Assembly (NCBI RefSeq): GCF_006546985.1
Contig: NZ_VATK01000008.1
Coordinates: 1 to 64,000 of the forward strand
DNA from: Bacillus sp. 03113
GTDB taxonomy: Bacteria > Bacillota > Bacilli > Bacillales > Cytobacillaceae
Length of the DNA: 64,000 nucleotides
Reading direction: 5' to 3'
Of this stretch, positions 17,572 to 26,631 are shown piece by piece. The notes below the pieces were generated by a model. It saw nothing but the letters and a program-made list of their open reading frames with translations. It was not told the origin of the DNA and did no database searches. Numbering within the stretch: the stretch's first letter is position 1; every line of letters starts with the position of its first letter. A program made the position numbers and the translations under genes.

Positions 17572-17679
17572 TTTGTGGATCAATCGAGTAAACCGCTTGC
17601 ATTAACTTTACTCAATTATATATAATAAAAGTAAGGAATGTAAGGAAATTAAGGAAAGTAAAAATGAGAGGCGATAAAG

Positions 17680-17910
17680 ATGGAATTCTCAAAATTAACT
17701 TCTAAAGGGCAAATAACAATCCCAAAAAAAATAAGGAACCTACTCCAAATTGAAGAGGGGGACCAAGTAGCCTTTGTTGAAGAAGACGGTTTTGTAATCA
17801 TGACAAAAGCTACCCTTCAAGCACTGCATGATATTCAGGATATTGTCAGCAATGAAACCTTTAAAGAAATGATTAAAAAAGTAAAAAATCATGAGCTTGA
17901 GGATAAATAA
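17680..17910 (+). CDS. AbrB/SpoVT-type DNA-binding protein
   Basis: A 76-residue protein. The swapped-hairpin DNA-binding domain is residues 1-45 (MEFSKLTSKGQITIPKKIRN, then IEEGDQVAFVEEDGFVIM). A helical tail follows (residues 46-76). GAGAGGCGATAAAG precedes the ATG. This domain serves AbrB-like regulators and MazE-like antitoxins; no toxin gene follows. The next gene, khtT-like, begins 60 bases downstream, so it may regulate or be co-transcribed with the antiporter genes. Confidence 0.85.
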   Translation: MEFSKLTSKGQITIPKKIRNLLQIEEGDQVAFVEEDGFVIMTKATLQALHDIQDIVSNETFKEMIKKVKNHELEDK

Positions 17911-17970
17911 TGTGAGAATTCGATCATACGGTCTTACAACCTTAAAAAAAATGAAAAGGAGAAGGAATGA

Positions 17971-18468
17971 ATGAATATTCGAGAAAGTGAACTTCCTGGA
18001 ATTGGCCGGAAATTTGAAATTATGACAAGCAACGAGGATAAGGTCGTAATTGTGATCCATCACGATGGCAGAAGAGAGATTTATCATTATGATGATGATG
18101 ATTTAGAAGAGAGCATTTCCAATGTTACGTTGAATGATTCTGAAGCAAGAAAAATTGCTGCCATACTTGGAGGAATGGTGTATAAACCAAAGGCGGTAGA
18201 AACCATCGAGATGGCATTTGATGAACTATTGATTGAATGGTTTAAAGTAGAACCTCATGCTCCTGCGGTAAATAAGACGATTGGCGAAATTGATATTCGT
18301 AATAAATTCGGAATTAATATTATCGCGATTATAAAAAAAGATCATACAAAAATGTTGAACCCTGGACCTGAAACGGTCATTGAAGCGGGAGATACACTTG
18401 TCATTTCAGGCGAGAGAAAAGATCTTAAGAACGGGATTCAAAATATGTTGTGCAAGAAGGGAGGGTAA
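17971..18468 (+). CDS. khtT: KhtT-like regulatory subunit of a cation:proton antiporter (RCK_C domain)
   Basis: A 165-residue cytosolic protein. The N-terminal half (residues 1-75) carries a short beta domain with EIYHYDDDDLEESI. The C-terminal half (about 85-165) is an RCK_C/TrkA-C ligand-binding domain (INIIAIIKKDHTKMLNPGPETVI, then GDTLVISGERKDL). In B. subtilis KhtT gates the K+/H+ antiporter KhtU. Placement 6 bases upstream of the transporter gene and the domain match make this assignment firm. The third gene of the B. subtilis operon (khtS) is not seen. Confidence 0.88.
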   Translation: MNIRESELPGIGRKFEIMTSNEDKVVIVIHHDGRREIYHYDDDDLEESISNVTLNDSEARKIAAILGGMVYKPKAVETIEMAFDELLIEWFKVEPHAPAVNKTIGEIDIRNKFGINIIAIIKKDHTKMLNPGPETVIEAGDTLVISGERKDLKNGIQNMLCKKGG

Positions 18469-18474
18469 TGTTTA

Positions 18475-19704
18475 ATGGACCACCTTGTTTTTGAAGTAGG
18501 TACAGCTCTCCTATTGGTGGCACTTGCTGCCCTTATTGCAAATCGATTAAATTTTTCAATCATCCCTTTTCTGATTATTGTGGGAATGCTGGTAGGCCCT
18601 CATGCTCCACACATTGGGATTATTAATTTAAAATTTATTGAAAGCGCTGAAATAATCGAATTCCTTGGTCGAATTGGTGTGTTATTTCTTCTATTTTATT
18701 TAGGCTTGGAATTTTCGATTGGAAAATTAATAAAATCAGGGAAATCCATTGTCATTGGCGGCTCCATTTATATATCTAATAATTTCAGTTTAGGATTATT
18801 ATATGGTTTAATTACTGGATTTTCCTTTTATGAAATATTAATTGTTGCTGGAATTATCACCATTTCTTCTAGTGCCATTGTTGCAAAGGTGCTTGTTGAT
18901 TTGCGAAGAACCGGGAATAGTGAAACGGAATTAATTTTAGGAATTATCATGTTTGAGGACATTTTCTTAGCTGTTTATTTATCTGTCATTTCTGGCTTAA
19001 TTCTTGGTGATTCAACTTCACTTGTCAGTACACTTCTTTCTGTACTCATAGCATTAGGCTATATGCTCTTATTTTTTATCGTTGCCAGAAAAGCCTCACC
19101 ACTATTAAATAAGCTTCTAAATATAACCTCAAATGAAGTTTTTATCATCGTTGTTTTTGCTACTTTATTTTTTGTAGCTGGATTTTCAGAGACAATTCAT
19201 GTTGCAGAAGCAATCGGAGCTTTATTATTAGGACTTGTATTTTCTGAAACAGAGCATGGAGAACGTATTGAGCATCTAGTCGTTCCTTTTCGAGATTTTT
19301 TTGGAGCTATTTTCTTTTTTAGCTTTGGATTAAGCATTGATCCATTATCATTAGGCGATGCAGCATGGCTTGCTCTAGGAGCGGTGATATTAACGATTAT
19401 CGGAAATTTTGTTGCAGGAATGATTGCTGGCAGACGAGCTGGATTATCCCATAAAGCATCGTCTAATATTGGATTAACCATTGTGTCTCGTGGAGAATTC
19501 TCCATTATTATGGCCAACTTAGGTATTGCGGGAGGTTTGTCAACGATTCTTCAGCCATTTTCTGCACTTTATGTCCTTATATTAGCAATTCTTGGTCCAC
19601 TTTTGACAAAGGAATCGAAGCAGGTATTTAATGTGTTGAATAAAGTATTCAAATGGAAAAAACCAAAAGCTTCAATTAAAAGAGTGTCTGAGAATGAACA
19701 ATAG
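18475..19704 (+). CDS. khtU: KhtU-like CPA2-family K+(cation):H+ antiporter
   Basis: A 409-residue inner membrane antiporter with about 12 helices. Visible: LLLVALAALIANRLNFSII, GRIGVLFLLFYLGLEFSIGKL, SSSAIVAKVLVDL, GIIMFEDIFLAVYLS with an acidic pair in the core helix, EAIGALLLGLVFSET, and IVSRGEFSIIMANLG. These are CPA2 hallmarks. It works with KhtT, likely in K+ efflux under alkaline or electrophile stress. GGGAGGGTAATG precedes the ATG. A strong terminator follows at 19757. Confidence 0.9.
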   Translation: MDHLVFEVGTALLLVALAALIANRLNFSIIPFLIIVGMLVGPHAPHIGIINLKFIESAEIIEFLGRIGVLFLLFYLGLEFSIGKLIKSGKSIVIGGSIYISNNFSLGLLYGLITGFSFYEILIVAGIITISSSAIVAKVLVDLRRTGNSETELILGIIMFEDIFLAVYLSVISGLILGDSTSLVSTLLSVLIALGYMLLFFIVARKASPLLNKLLNITSNEVFIIVVFATLFFVAGFSETIHVAEAIGALLLGLVFSETEHGERIEHLVVPFRDFFGAIFFFSFGLSIDPLSLGDAAWLALGAVILTIIGNFVAGMIAGRRAGLSHKASSNIGLTIVSRGEFSIIMANLGIAGGLSTILQPFSALYVLILAILGPLLTKESKQVFNVLNKVFKWKKPKASIKRVSENEQ

Positions 19705-19756
19705 AAACTTCTAATATTGTAAAGATTCTGTAAATTATTCACACAATCTTTACGTA

Positions 19757-19803
19757 AAAAACACGTATTTTAGCTAAGAAATCCGCTAAATACGTGTTTT
19801 TTC
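19757..19803 (+). terminator. Terminator after khtTU
   Basis: AACACGTATTTTAGC pairs with GCTAAATACGTGTT, followed by a T run. Confidence 0.85.
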
Positions 19804-19937
19804 ATTCTTTTTCCACGACTGTAAAAACAATGTTAAACTTGTTCTTTTTTACACAAGATCAAAGAATATTCATTACACCCTTAACACGGTCTTTATAAAA
19901 TAAAGGTAGGATCAAAGGGTAAGGAGGTGGAGAAAAA

Positions 19938-20770
19938 ATGAAAATCGATCTACATATGCACACTACCTGTTCTGATGGTGAATTGACCCCGAAAGAAATC
20001 CTACATATGGCGAGCCAAAATGGAGTCTCCATCATGTCGATTACCGATCATGATGACATTACAGCTTTTCAGGAAGCAAAAAGCGAAGCAAATAAAATGA
20101 ACATCACGCTTATTCCAGGAATTGAACTCAATACGAATGGTCCAAATGGTGAGCTCCACATTTTAGGGTTTGCTTTTCATCCTGATCATCCAAAGCTGCT
20201 TCAATATATTTCGTGGCGTAAACAGGAAAGGGTGAGATGGAGTAAACAGATCGTCTTAAAGCTTCAAGAATTAGGGTACGAGGTAGAATGGGAAAATTGC
20301 TTCAAACGAGCAGCGGGCGGTGTCATTGTACGAACACATATCGCCGATGAACTCGTTGCACATGGATATTTTATAAGCTCAAAGAAAGCTTTCAATACAC
20401 TGCTTGTAAAAGGGCAAGCGGCTTTCGTAGAGCGGTCCCCTTTTTCCTCTTTAGACGCGATTCGCTTAATTCATCAATGTGGAGGGAAGGCCTTCATCGC
20501 CCATCCTGGCATTTATCCGTTTAAAGGTCACTTGACGTAATAATAAAAGAAGGCATTGATGGAATAGAAGCTTATTATTCACAACACGATGAACAAACAA
20601 CGAACTATTGGCTTAATGAAGCTTCCAACCATCAATTGCTAGTAAGTGTTGGCAGCGATTTCCATGGACAGAACTCAAAGAATCCATATCCAATAGGATC
20701 TGTGAAGTTTGAATCAAATAGAGTACATCCTACTTTAAGACAAATTGTGAAGGTGGAGGAAACGATTTGA
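19938..20770 (+). pseudogene. PHP-domain phosphoesterase, split by a frameshift
   Basis: The first frame (19938-20540, 200 residues) has the metal-binding PHP motifs DLHMHTTCSDGELTP and SITDHDDITAF, later FIAHPGIYPF, and stops just after KGHL. The next frame continues without a gap in sense (LDVIIKEGIDGIEAYYSQHD, VSVGSDFHGQNSKNP) to a stop at 20768-20770. One missing base near 20530-20532 explains both. Repaired, it is a 277-residue PHP phosphoesterase like cyclic-phosphate or nucleotide phosphohydrolases, with the last His-Asp metal ligands (SDFHG) in the second part. GGAGGTGG precedes the ATG. It heads the organophosphate operon and its stop overlaps the next start. A sequencing error is possible. 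Confidence 0.85.
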
Positions 20771-21564
20771 GATTATATGCTTCTTCTACATTATTATGGG
20801 GTAAGACATTTGAGGAAATGTGTCAGCAGGTTGCAAAAATGGGACTACAAGGAATTGAGCTTTGGGCTGAGCAAGCTTGGCACCAACATTTTTCAATCGA
20901 TGAGATAGAGAAGTTAATTAAACAATATGGACTAAAATTAAGTTTGCATGCAGCAAGCTGGGATTTAAATCTTTGTTCATTGAATAAAGGCATAAGGCGC
21001 CAGTCCATCCATGAAATTGAACGATCTATCGCTATGGCCTCTTCGCTTCCAGCCTTAAATGTAACCATCCATCCTGGGAAAAGAACGTTGACACCAGCAT
21101 GGACCAATTGGCATATGCAATGCTTACAAGAAGCCATTGATCACTTAGAGGAATTCGCCCAGCTTTATGGGGTGACTCTTTCCATCGAGCTTATGGAATC
21201 GGTCAATAAAGAGTTTGTAACGATTCCTGATGTCATGAATGAATTAGTTGAAAACCGAACAGACACGATTATGACGACCTTTGATGTTGCACATATTCCC
21301 ATTCATGCTGATCCATTGTTGTATTTCAAAAAGCTAGAAAGAATCAATAAAATTCATTTAAGTGATTCAAGACCAGATTCCTATCATGTCCCACTTGGTG
21401 AAGGACAAATTCAATTAATACCGATATTAAATGAAATTGTACATCATGATTTACCAATTGTGTTAGAGGGATATGATCCGAATGGTCAAAACCAAACACT
21501 AGAAAAGCATGTCACTTATTTGCGCAATTGCTTTTTAGATGAAGAAAAGGTGATGATCAGATGA
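20767..21564 (+). CDS. Sugar phosphate isomerase/epimerase-like TIM barrel protein
   Basis: A 265-residue protein of the AP-endonuclease-2/xylose-isomerase-like TIM-barrel family. Metal-ligand-type residues: GIELWAEQAW, SLHAASWDLN, VTIHPGKRTL, LSIELMES, MTTFDVAHIPIHAD, KIHLSDSRPDSYHVPLGEG, PIVLEGYDP. The TTG start overlaps the stop of the PHP gene (TTGA) and follows GGTGGAGG, so translation is coupled. The pattern suggests a metal-dependent isomerase or phosphodiesterase acting on a sugar phosphate in the same pathway. The last bases overlap the surE start. Confidence 0.85.
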   Translation: MRLYASSTLLWGKTFEEMCQQVAKMGLQGIELWAEQAWHQHFSIDEIEKLIKQYGLKLSLHAASWDLNLCSLNKGIRRQSIHEIERSIAMASSLPALNVTIHPGKRTLTPAWTNWHMQCLQEAIDHLEEFAQLYGVTLSIELMESVNKEFVTIPDVMNELVENRTDTIMTTFDVAHIPIHADPLLYFKKLERINKIHLSDSRPDSYHVPLGEGQIQLIPILNEIVHHDLPIVLEGYDPNGQNQTLEKHVTYLRNCFLDEEKVMIR

Positions 21565-22364
21565 GGTTTTTAGTGACAAATGATGATGGGATTTTCGCTC
21601 CAGGGCTTACAGCTCTTGTTGAAGTTTTACAGCATTTCGGTGAAGTGTATGTGGTTTGTCCTGATCAAGAGCGCAGTGCTATTAGCCATTCTATCACATT
21701 AAGAAAACCCCTAAAGGCAACACCGATCTCATCATTCGGCAGCAATGTTACGGCATGGGCGATTAGCGGGACACCCGTTGATTGTGTAAAACTGGGAAAC
21801 GAAGTTTTAGTAAAAAAGAAAATAGACTTTGTTATATCTGGGATTAATTTAGGTGCAAACCTTGGTCGTGATATTTATTATTCTGGAACGATTTCTGCAG
21901 CAGTGGAGGCTTCATTATTAGGAATTGCCTCAATAGCTGTGTCTCTTGATCGTTATGAAGGGAACAATCTTGATTATTCCATACCAAAGAGATTATTATT
22001 TAGTATTTTAGAGCCCATCCTTTCCAATAAAATTCCAAAGGGTGTATTTCTAAATATGAATCTACCTTATTTAACAAAGGAATTATGTAAAGGGGTTAAA
22101 GTTACACCACTTGATTTAAATGTGTGTCGTTATAAGCATGTTGGAATAAATGATCCAAATGGACAAGTTTATTATTGGCTAAAGGACCATCTTATGCAGC
22201 TTGGGAATGTAAATGAAGATGGGGATTATGCGTTTTTAAGAGAAGGATATGTGACAATTACTCCTTTAGAAGGAAAAATGAGTCAAAGAAAGTACATGAA
22301 AAAAGTGGAGAGCTGGTTTAAACATACATTACATGGGAATGCCAAGGAGGAGATATCTTTATGA
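21561..22364 (+). CDS. surE: 5'-nucleotidase SurE
   Basis: A 267-residue metal-dependent phosphatase of the SurE family, which removes phosphate from nucleoside 5'/3'-monophosphates and short polyphosphates. Signature residues: VTNDDGIFAPG (Asp8 and Asp9 bind metal), CPDQERSAISHSIT, AISGTPVDCVKLG, and SGINLGANLGRDIYYSGT. ATGA overlaps with both neighbours show tight coupling in an operon with an ABC transporter. That context is unlike the stationary-phase setting of surE in proteobacteria and suggests a catabolic phosphatase role. Confidence 0.92.
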   Translation: MRFLVTNDDGIFAPGLTALVEVLQHFGEVYVVCPDQERSAISHSITLRKPLKATPISSFGSNVTAWAISGTPVDCVKLGNEVLVKKKIDFVISGINLGANLGRDIYYSGTISAAVEASLLGIASIAVSLDRYEGNNLDYSIPKRLLFSILEPILSNKIPKGVFLNMNLPYLTKELCKGVKVTPLDLNVCRYKHVGINDPNGQVYYWLKDHLMQLGNVNEDGDYAFLREGYVTITPLEGKMSQRKYMKKVESWFKHTLHGNAKEEISL

Positions 22365-23401
22365 AAAGATCTTTATGGATGAGTATCCTACTTATGTTGA
22401 TACTGATGATTAGTGCTTGTGGTAAAGCAAGTGAACCTGCTTCCACAGAAGATGAAAAAGAGACCAAAGAGACTGAAGCGAACATTTCAGGAACGATCCA
22501 ATTTTACACCTCTCAACCAGATACAGATGTAACAGAACTCGTCAATGGATTTAACGCAAAGTATCCCGATGTAGAAGTAAAGGTTTTTCGATCCGGAACA
22601 GAAGAAGTGATTGGCAAATTATTAGCAGAAAAACAAGCTGGAAGTATACAAGCTGATGTCCTGTTAGTGGCAGACAGCGTCACCTTTGAGAACTTAAAGG
22701 AGCAAGATTTGTTAATGCCATACGAATCAAAAGAATTATCAGAAATTCCATCAGAATTTGTCGATAATGAACATATGTATACAGGTACGAAAGTCATGGC
22801 AACGGTTTTAGCTGTCAATACAGAGAAGGTAAAGGAACTTCCAAGCTCATGGAATACTTTAACAGAAGCAAGTTCGAAAGATAAATCAATTATGCCTAGC
22901 CCGCTTTATTCAGGCGCTGCAGCTTATAATGTTGGAGTGATAAGCAGGCAATCTGATTTTGGTTGGGATTTTTATCAAAAACTACGCGACAATAACATTA
23001 CCGTTGTTCAAGGAAATGGTGCAGCTTTAAAGGCAGTAGCTAGCGGAGAAAAAGAATTTGGCATGGTCGTTGATTTTATTGTAGCACGCTCAAAAAAAGA
23101 AGGATCTCCAATTGATCTTGTTTATCCAAAAGAAGGAGTACCTGTCATTACAGAGCCAATTGGTATCATGAAAAATACAAAAAATGAAGCAGCGTCTAAA
23201 GCATTTGTCGATTTCGTATTATCTGAAGAGGGTCAAGCTTTGGCAAACAAACTCGGCTATACCCCAATTCGTAAAGGGATGGATGCCCCTGAAGGATTAA
23301 AAACCATAGATGAATTAAATGTATTATCATCTCCGATCGATGAATTACTAAAAACCCGTGAGGATGATAAAATGCGCTTTAAAGAACTTTTAGGTGAATA
23401 A
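22361..23401 (+). CDS. ABC transporter substrate-binding lipoprotein
   Basis: A 346-residue lipoprotein; signal peptide residues 1-19 and lipobox MISAC with Cys20. The mature protein is a cluster D type binding protein of the iron/2-aminoethylphosphonate/spermidine group (FYTSQPDTDVTELVNGF, VKVFRSGTEEVIGKLLAEK, ADVLLVADSVTFE, NVGVISRQSDFGWDFYQ, FVLSEEGQALANKLGYTPIR). No Tyr-rich iron site is obvious, and the operon context favours a phosphate ester or phosphonate. ATGA overlap with surE. About 250 bases of repeat DNA separate it from the permease gene. Confidence 0.88.
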   Translation: MKRSLWMSILLMLILMISACGKASEPASTEDEKETKETEANISGTIQFYTSQPDTDVTELVNGFNAKYPDVEVKVFRSGTEEVIGKLLAEKQAGSIQADVLLVADSVTFENLKEQDLLMPYESKELSEIPSEFVDNEHMYTGTKVMATVLAVNTEKVKELPSSWNTLTEASSKDKSIMPSPLYSGAAAYNVGVISRQSDFGWDFYQKLRDNNITVVQGNGAALKAVASGEKEFGMVVDFIVARSKKEGSPIDLVYPKEGVPVITEPIGIMKNTKNEAASKAFVDFVLSEEGQALANKLGYTPIRKGMDAPEGLKTIDELNVLSSPIDELLKTREDDKMRFKELLGE

Positions 23402-23637
23402 GAAAAGCGCTGCGCCTTGAACAGCCTTGAAGAAAAATGTTCTAATGGCTCAAAAAGTGTTTTTTACTTTTAGAGACATGTGGTTATTTTTCACAAGGGC
23501 TAGGCGCTAGAACTAGACAATAAGAAAAGCGCCTGTTTAGCGACGTATGGACTGAGGCGCTCTAAATAAGATAAAAGAAGACTTATCGTAAGAAGTAGAG
23601 CGATGTACATTAGTCGCTGGGCGCTGGAACTAGATAG
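23397..23637 (+). repeat. Tandem pair of a ~120-bp Bacillaceae intergenic repeat
   Basis: AATAAGAAAAGCGC occurs at 23397-23410 and about 120 bases later (23519-23532), exact over 14 bases. GGCGCTAGAACTAGA (from 23503) recurs as GGCGCTGGAACTAGA (from 23620). So there are two head-to-tail units of about 120 bp, each starting AAGAAAAGCGC and ending GGCGCT-GAACTAGA, with diverged interiors. I recall units of this form (opening AAAAGCGCAAGCGCC, closing GGCGCTGGAGCTAGACA) scattered between genes in many Bacillaceae. Each unit can fold by pairing its GCGCC and GGCGC ends. Confidence 0.75.
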
Positions 23638-23654
23638 AAAAGAGGACCATTCAT

Positions 23655-25388
23655 ATGGAAGAACAGTATGCGGGAAGACAAAGCCATTCGTCTTCCTCTC
23701 TTTTTACAAAATGGGTAAAAGGAAAGCATTTGATTTTTGGCTTATCTTTTGCACTTTTGAGTATCTTCTTTGTAATCCCAATTATTCGTTTATTGTTAAT
23801 GAGCTTTTCAAATGAAAAAGGTTTTTCGCTCTCCAATTATGAAAAACTATTAACAGAAAAATCAACATGGGTCATGTTAAAAAATACATTTTATATCGTC
23901 GGTGGATCTACCTTACTTTCACTATTTTTAGGGATCATAATGGCTTGGATTATTGCGTATAGTGATATTCGTCTAAAAAAAGGGCTGCAGCTGCTGATTC
24001 TTATCCCGTTTGTGATTCCATCCTACATTGTTACGCTATCTTGGACACAATTAGTCCAAAAAAATAGCTTTTTCATGAAGCTATTATCCTTCATTCCAGG
24101 GTCCATTGAGTCTATCAATATGTATAGCTTAGGAGGAATGATCTTCGTACTTGGAATCTCCCATTATCCACTTGTTTTTATACTAACTACCAATGTGCTT
24201 CGAAGGATACCTAGAGAGTTAGAATGGGCGGTACGCTCATCAGGCGGTGGAAGATGGAAAATATTTAGTACTGTTACTCTGCCGCTTTCATTCCCAGGAA
24301 TCATTAGTGGCGGTTTACTTGCTTTTTTATCAAGCTTAGATAATTTTGGAATCCCCGCATTTCTTGGAATCCCAGCAAACATTACGGTCCTTAGTACAGC
24401 TATTTATCAAGAAATTGTCAGTTTTGGTCCAAATTCCTTTGCATATGCTTCTGCTTTATCTATTCTTTTAGGGATCTTTGCTTTACTAGGGATATTTATC
24501 CAATGGTTATTCATGCGTAAATCAAAGCAGCATGAAACGACCATATCTGATCAGAAGTCACGCTTTTCATTTGGTCCATATCGTTTGTTATTTGAAGTGT
24601 TCATTTGGTTATTCGTCATTTGTATAAGCATCGTACCTATTCTGTCAATGGTTGGTTCCTCTATGATTAAAGCTTATGGACTGCCATTTACATTTGAAAA
24701 TCTAACTCTTAAACACTATCAATATGTCTTATTTGAATATGACAAGGTAAAAGGAGCTATTTTCAATAGCGTCAAGCTTTCAATCATTACAATGGTAGTC
24801 TGTGTAATTGCAGGTACGATCATAGCTTATTATCGAGTTCGAAAAAATAATTCTCTAACGAAAATAGTTGAAATATTGATTGGGATTCCATTTGCTCTCC
24901 CTGGTATGGTTTTAGCACTATCGATCATTTTCGCTTGGATGCAGCCTATTCCTGGCTGGAATCCGGGAATATACGGTACTATTTGGATTTTACTAATTGC
25001 TTATATTACTCGCTTTATGATGCTTCAAGTACGAGGCAGTATGACGGCTATGTCACAGGTGTCTATTGATATGGAAGAAGCAGCCCATGTTTCAGGTGCG
25101 AGTGGGTTTGCAAAATGGAGAGTTATTATGTTCCCGCTATTACTAACAGGTGTTTTAAGTGGGGCATGTCTTGTGCTTATTACGACATTAACTGAACTAA
25201 CCGTTTCTTCTTTGCTTTGGTCAAGTGGTACAGAAACGATTGGATTGATCATTTTTAACTTTGAACAAGCAGGATACACGACATATTCAACCGCATTTTC
25301 CGTTTGCATTATCTTGATGATGCTAGCTGTAAGTTCATGTGTATATTTGCTGCAAAAATGGTGGATGAGGAAGGTGAAAAGTATATGA
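23655..25388 (+). CDS. ABC transporter permease, two fused transmembrane units
   Basis: A 577-residue inner membrane permease with about 12 helices in two binding-protein-dependent transport units, like FbpB/PhnU-type proteins. EAA loops that dock the ATPase are seen at RIPRELEWAVRSSGGGRWKIFSTVTLPLSFPG (first half) and DMEEAAHVSGASGFAKWRVIMFPLLL (second half). One gene thus supplies both halves of the channel. AGAGGACC precedes the ATG, and its stop overlaps the ATPase start (ATGA). Confidence 0.9.
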   Translation: MEEQYAGRQSHSSSSLFTKWVKGKHLIFGLSFALLSIFFVIPIIRLLLMSFSNEKGFSLSNYEKLLTEKSTWVMLKNTFYIVGGSTLLSLFLGIIMAWIIAYSDIRLKKGLQLLILIPFVIPSYIVTLSWTQLVQKNSFFMKLLSFIPGSIESINMYSLGGMIFVLGISHYPLVFILTTNVLRRIPRELEWAVRSSGGGRWKIFSTVTLPLSFPGIISGGLLAFLSSLDNFGIPAFLGIPANITVLSTAIYQEIVSFGPNSFAYASALSILLGIFALLGIFIQWLFMRKSKQHETTISDQKSRFSFGPYRLLFEVFIWLFVICISIVPILSMVGSSMIKAYGLPFTFENLTLKHYQYVLFEYDKVKGAIFNSVKLSIITMVVCVIAGTIIAYYRVRKNNSLTKIVEILIGIPFALPGMVLALSIIFAWMQPIPGWNPGIYGTIWILLIAYITRFMMLQVRGSMTAMSQVSIDMEEAAHVSGASGFAKWRVIMFPLLLTGVLSGACLVLITTLTELTVSSLLWSSGTETIGLIIFNFEQAGYTTYSTAFSVCIILMMLAVSSCVYLLQKWWMRKVKSI

Positions 25389-26476
25389 GCACAGAGCTGA
25401 AAAAGATCGATAAAAAATTTGCTCAAACAACGGCACTTTCTTCTGTTGATCTGACGATTAATGATGGAGAATTTGTCGCGATTTTAGGACCTTCTGGATG
25501 TGGAAAAACGACCTTGTTGCGATTAATAGCTGGCTTTGAAAAACCTTCAGAAGGGGAAATTTGTATGAATGGTGCACCTGTTGCAAATAAGAGGAAAGCT
25601 CTGCCGCCAGAAAAGAGGAATATTGGAATGGTCTTCCAGTCATATGCTCTTTGGCCACATCTAAATGTCAAAGATCAAATTTATTTTCCATTAAAGCATC
25701 ACCGTTTTGTAGAAAAATCACTACAAAAAATGGCTGATCAGCGTGTGGACGAACTGCTTTCACTCGTTGGTTTACATTCATTAGGTGAGAGAATGCCGAA
25801 TGAATTGTCTGGAGGACAAAAGCAGCGTGTTGCCATTGCCAGAGCGTTAGCACCTAAACCAACGTTATTGTTAATGGATGAACCTTTAAGCAGTTTGGAT
25901 GCAGAATTAAGATCAGAGCTGCGCAACGAAATTCAAACGATCCATCAAAAAGCAAATACTGCAATCGTTTATGTAACACACGATCAATCTGAAGCACTTG
26001 CAATGGCTGACAAAATTGTTGTCATGAAAGATGGGAAAATTGAGCAAATAGGGTCTCCTGAACAGGTATATATGAGGCCTGAAACACCCTTTGTAGCCTC
26101 TTTTGTTGGTAGAGCGAATGTTATCCAAGGAAAATGGAAACAACACGTTTTTCATCCATATGGAAATCGCAGCATCGAATGGTTTCTTCCAAATGTGTCT
26201 GAAAGCTTTCGATCATTGCAAACATGTCCCATTCGCCCTGAACAACTTACAATTGAAAAGAGTGGAAGAGGAATCCCAGGAGTCGTGCATAACGCGCTTT
26301 TTCAAGGAAAAGAAATGAATTATACAGTCACAGTAGGGAACGAACGTATCCATGTAAACGGGTCCCTAGCAAATCGGTATTCAGTTGGTGCGAAAGTAAT
26401 GATACAACTTAAAGACAGTTTAGAATTAGGCGTTCAACCATTAGACCATTCTGAAAAAGAAAAGATCTATTTTTAA
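25385..26476 (+). CDS. ABC transporter ATP-binding protein
   Basis: A 363-residue ATPase: Walker A GPSGCGKTTLLRL, Q-loop MVFQSYALWPHL, signature LSGGQKQRVAIARAL, Walker B LLLMDEPLSSLD, H-loop YVTHDQSEAL, then a C-terminal TOBE-like domain (about 240-363). The start is the ATG at 25385, overlapping the permease stop; the longer open frame runs inside the permease gene. It powers the importer formed with the lipoprotein and double permease. Last gene of the operon. Confidence 0.95.
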   Translation: MSTELKKIDKKFAQTTALSSVDLTINDGEFVAILGPSGCGKTTLLRLIAGFEKPSEGEICMNGAPVANKRKALPPEKRNIGMVFQSYALWPHLNVKDQIYFPLKHHRFVEKSLQKMADQRVDELLSLVGLHSLGERMPNELSGGQKQRVAIARALAPKPTLLLMDEPLSSLDAELRSELRNEIQTIHQKANTAIVYVTHDQSEALAMADKIVVMKDGKIEQIGSPEQVYMRPETPFVASFVGRANVIQGKWKQHVFHPYGNRSIEWFLPNVSESFRSLQTCPIRPEQLTIEKSGRGIPGVVHNALFQGKEMNYTVTVGNERIHVNGSLANRYSVGAKVMIQLKDSLELGVQPLDHSEKEKIYF

Positions 26477-26631
26477 TGATAAGTCAATTACCATTTTCAC
26501 ATTGATAAATGATCAGTAACCGAATGTTTTTGGATTAGTAAAGATTTTCTTCATTTTTATGATAAACACCCAAGAACTTTGATTATATTAGGCATATTCA
26601 TAATATGATCTTAAAATGGGAGGGAATTAGG

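Noticed and set aside
23603-23815. 70-codon plus-strand frame before the permease gene
   Set aside because: It lies in another frame across the repeat unit and the permease start, with no ribosome site.
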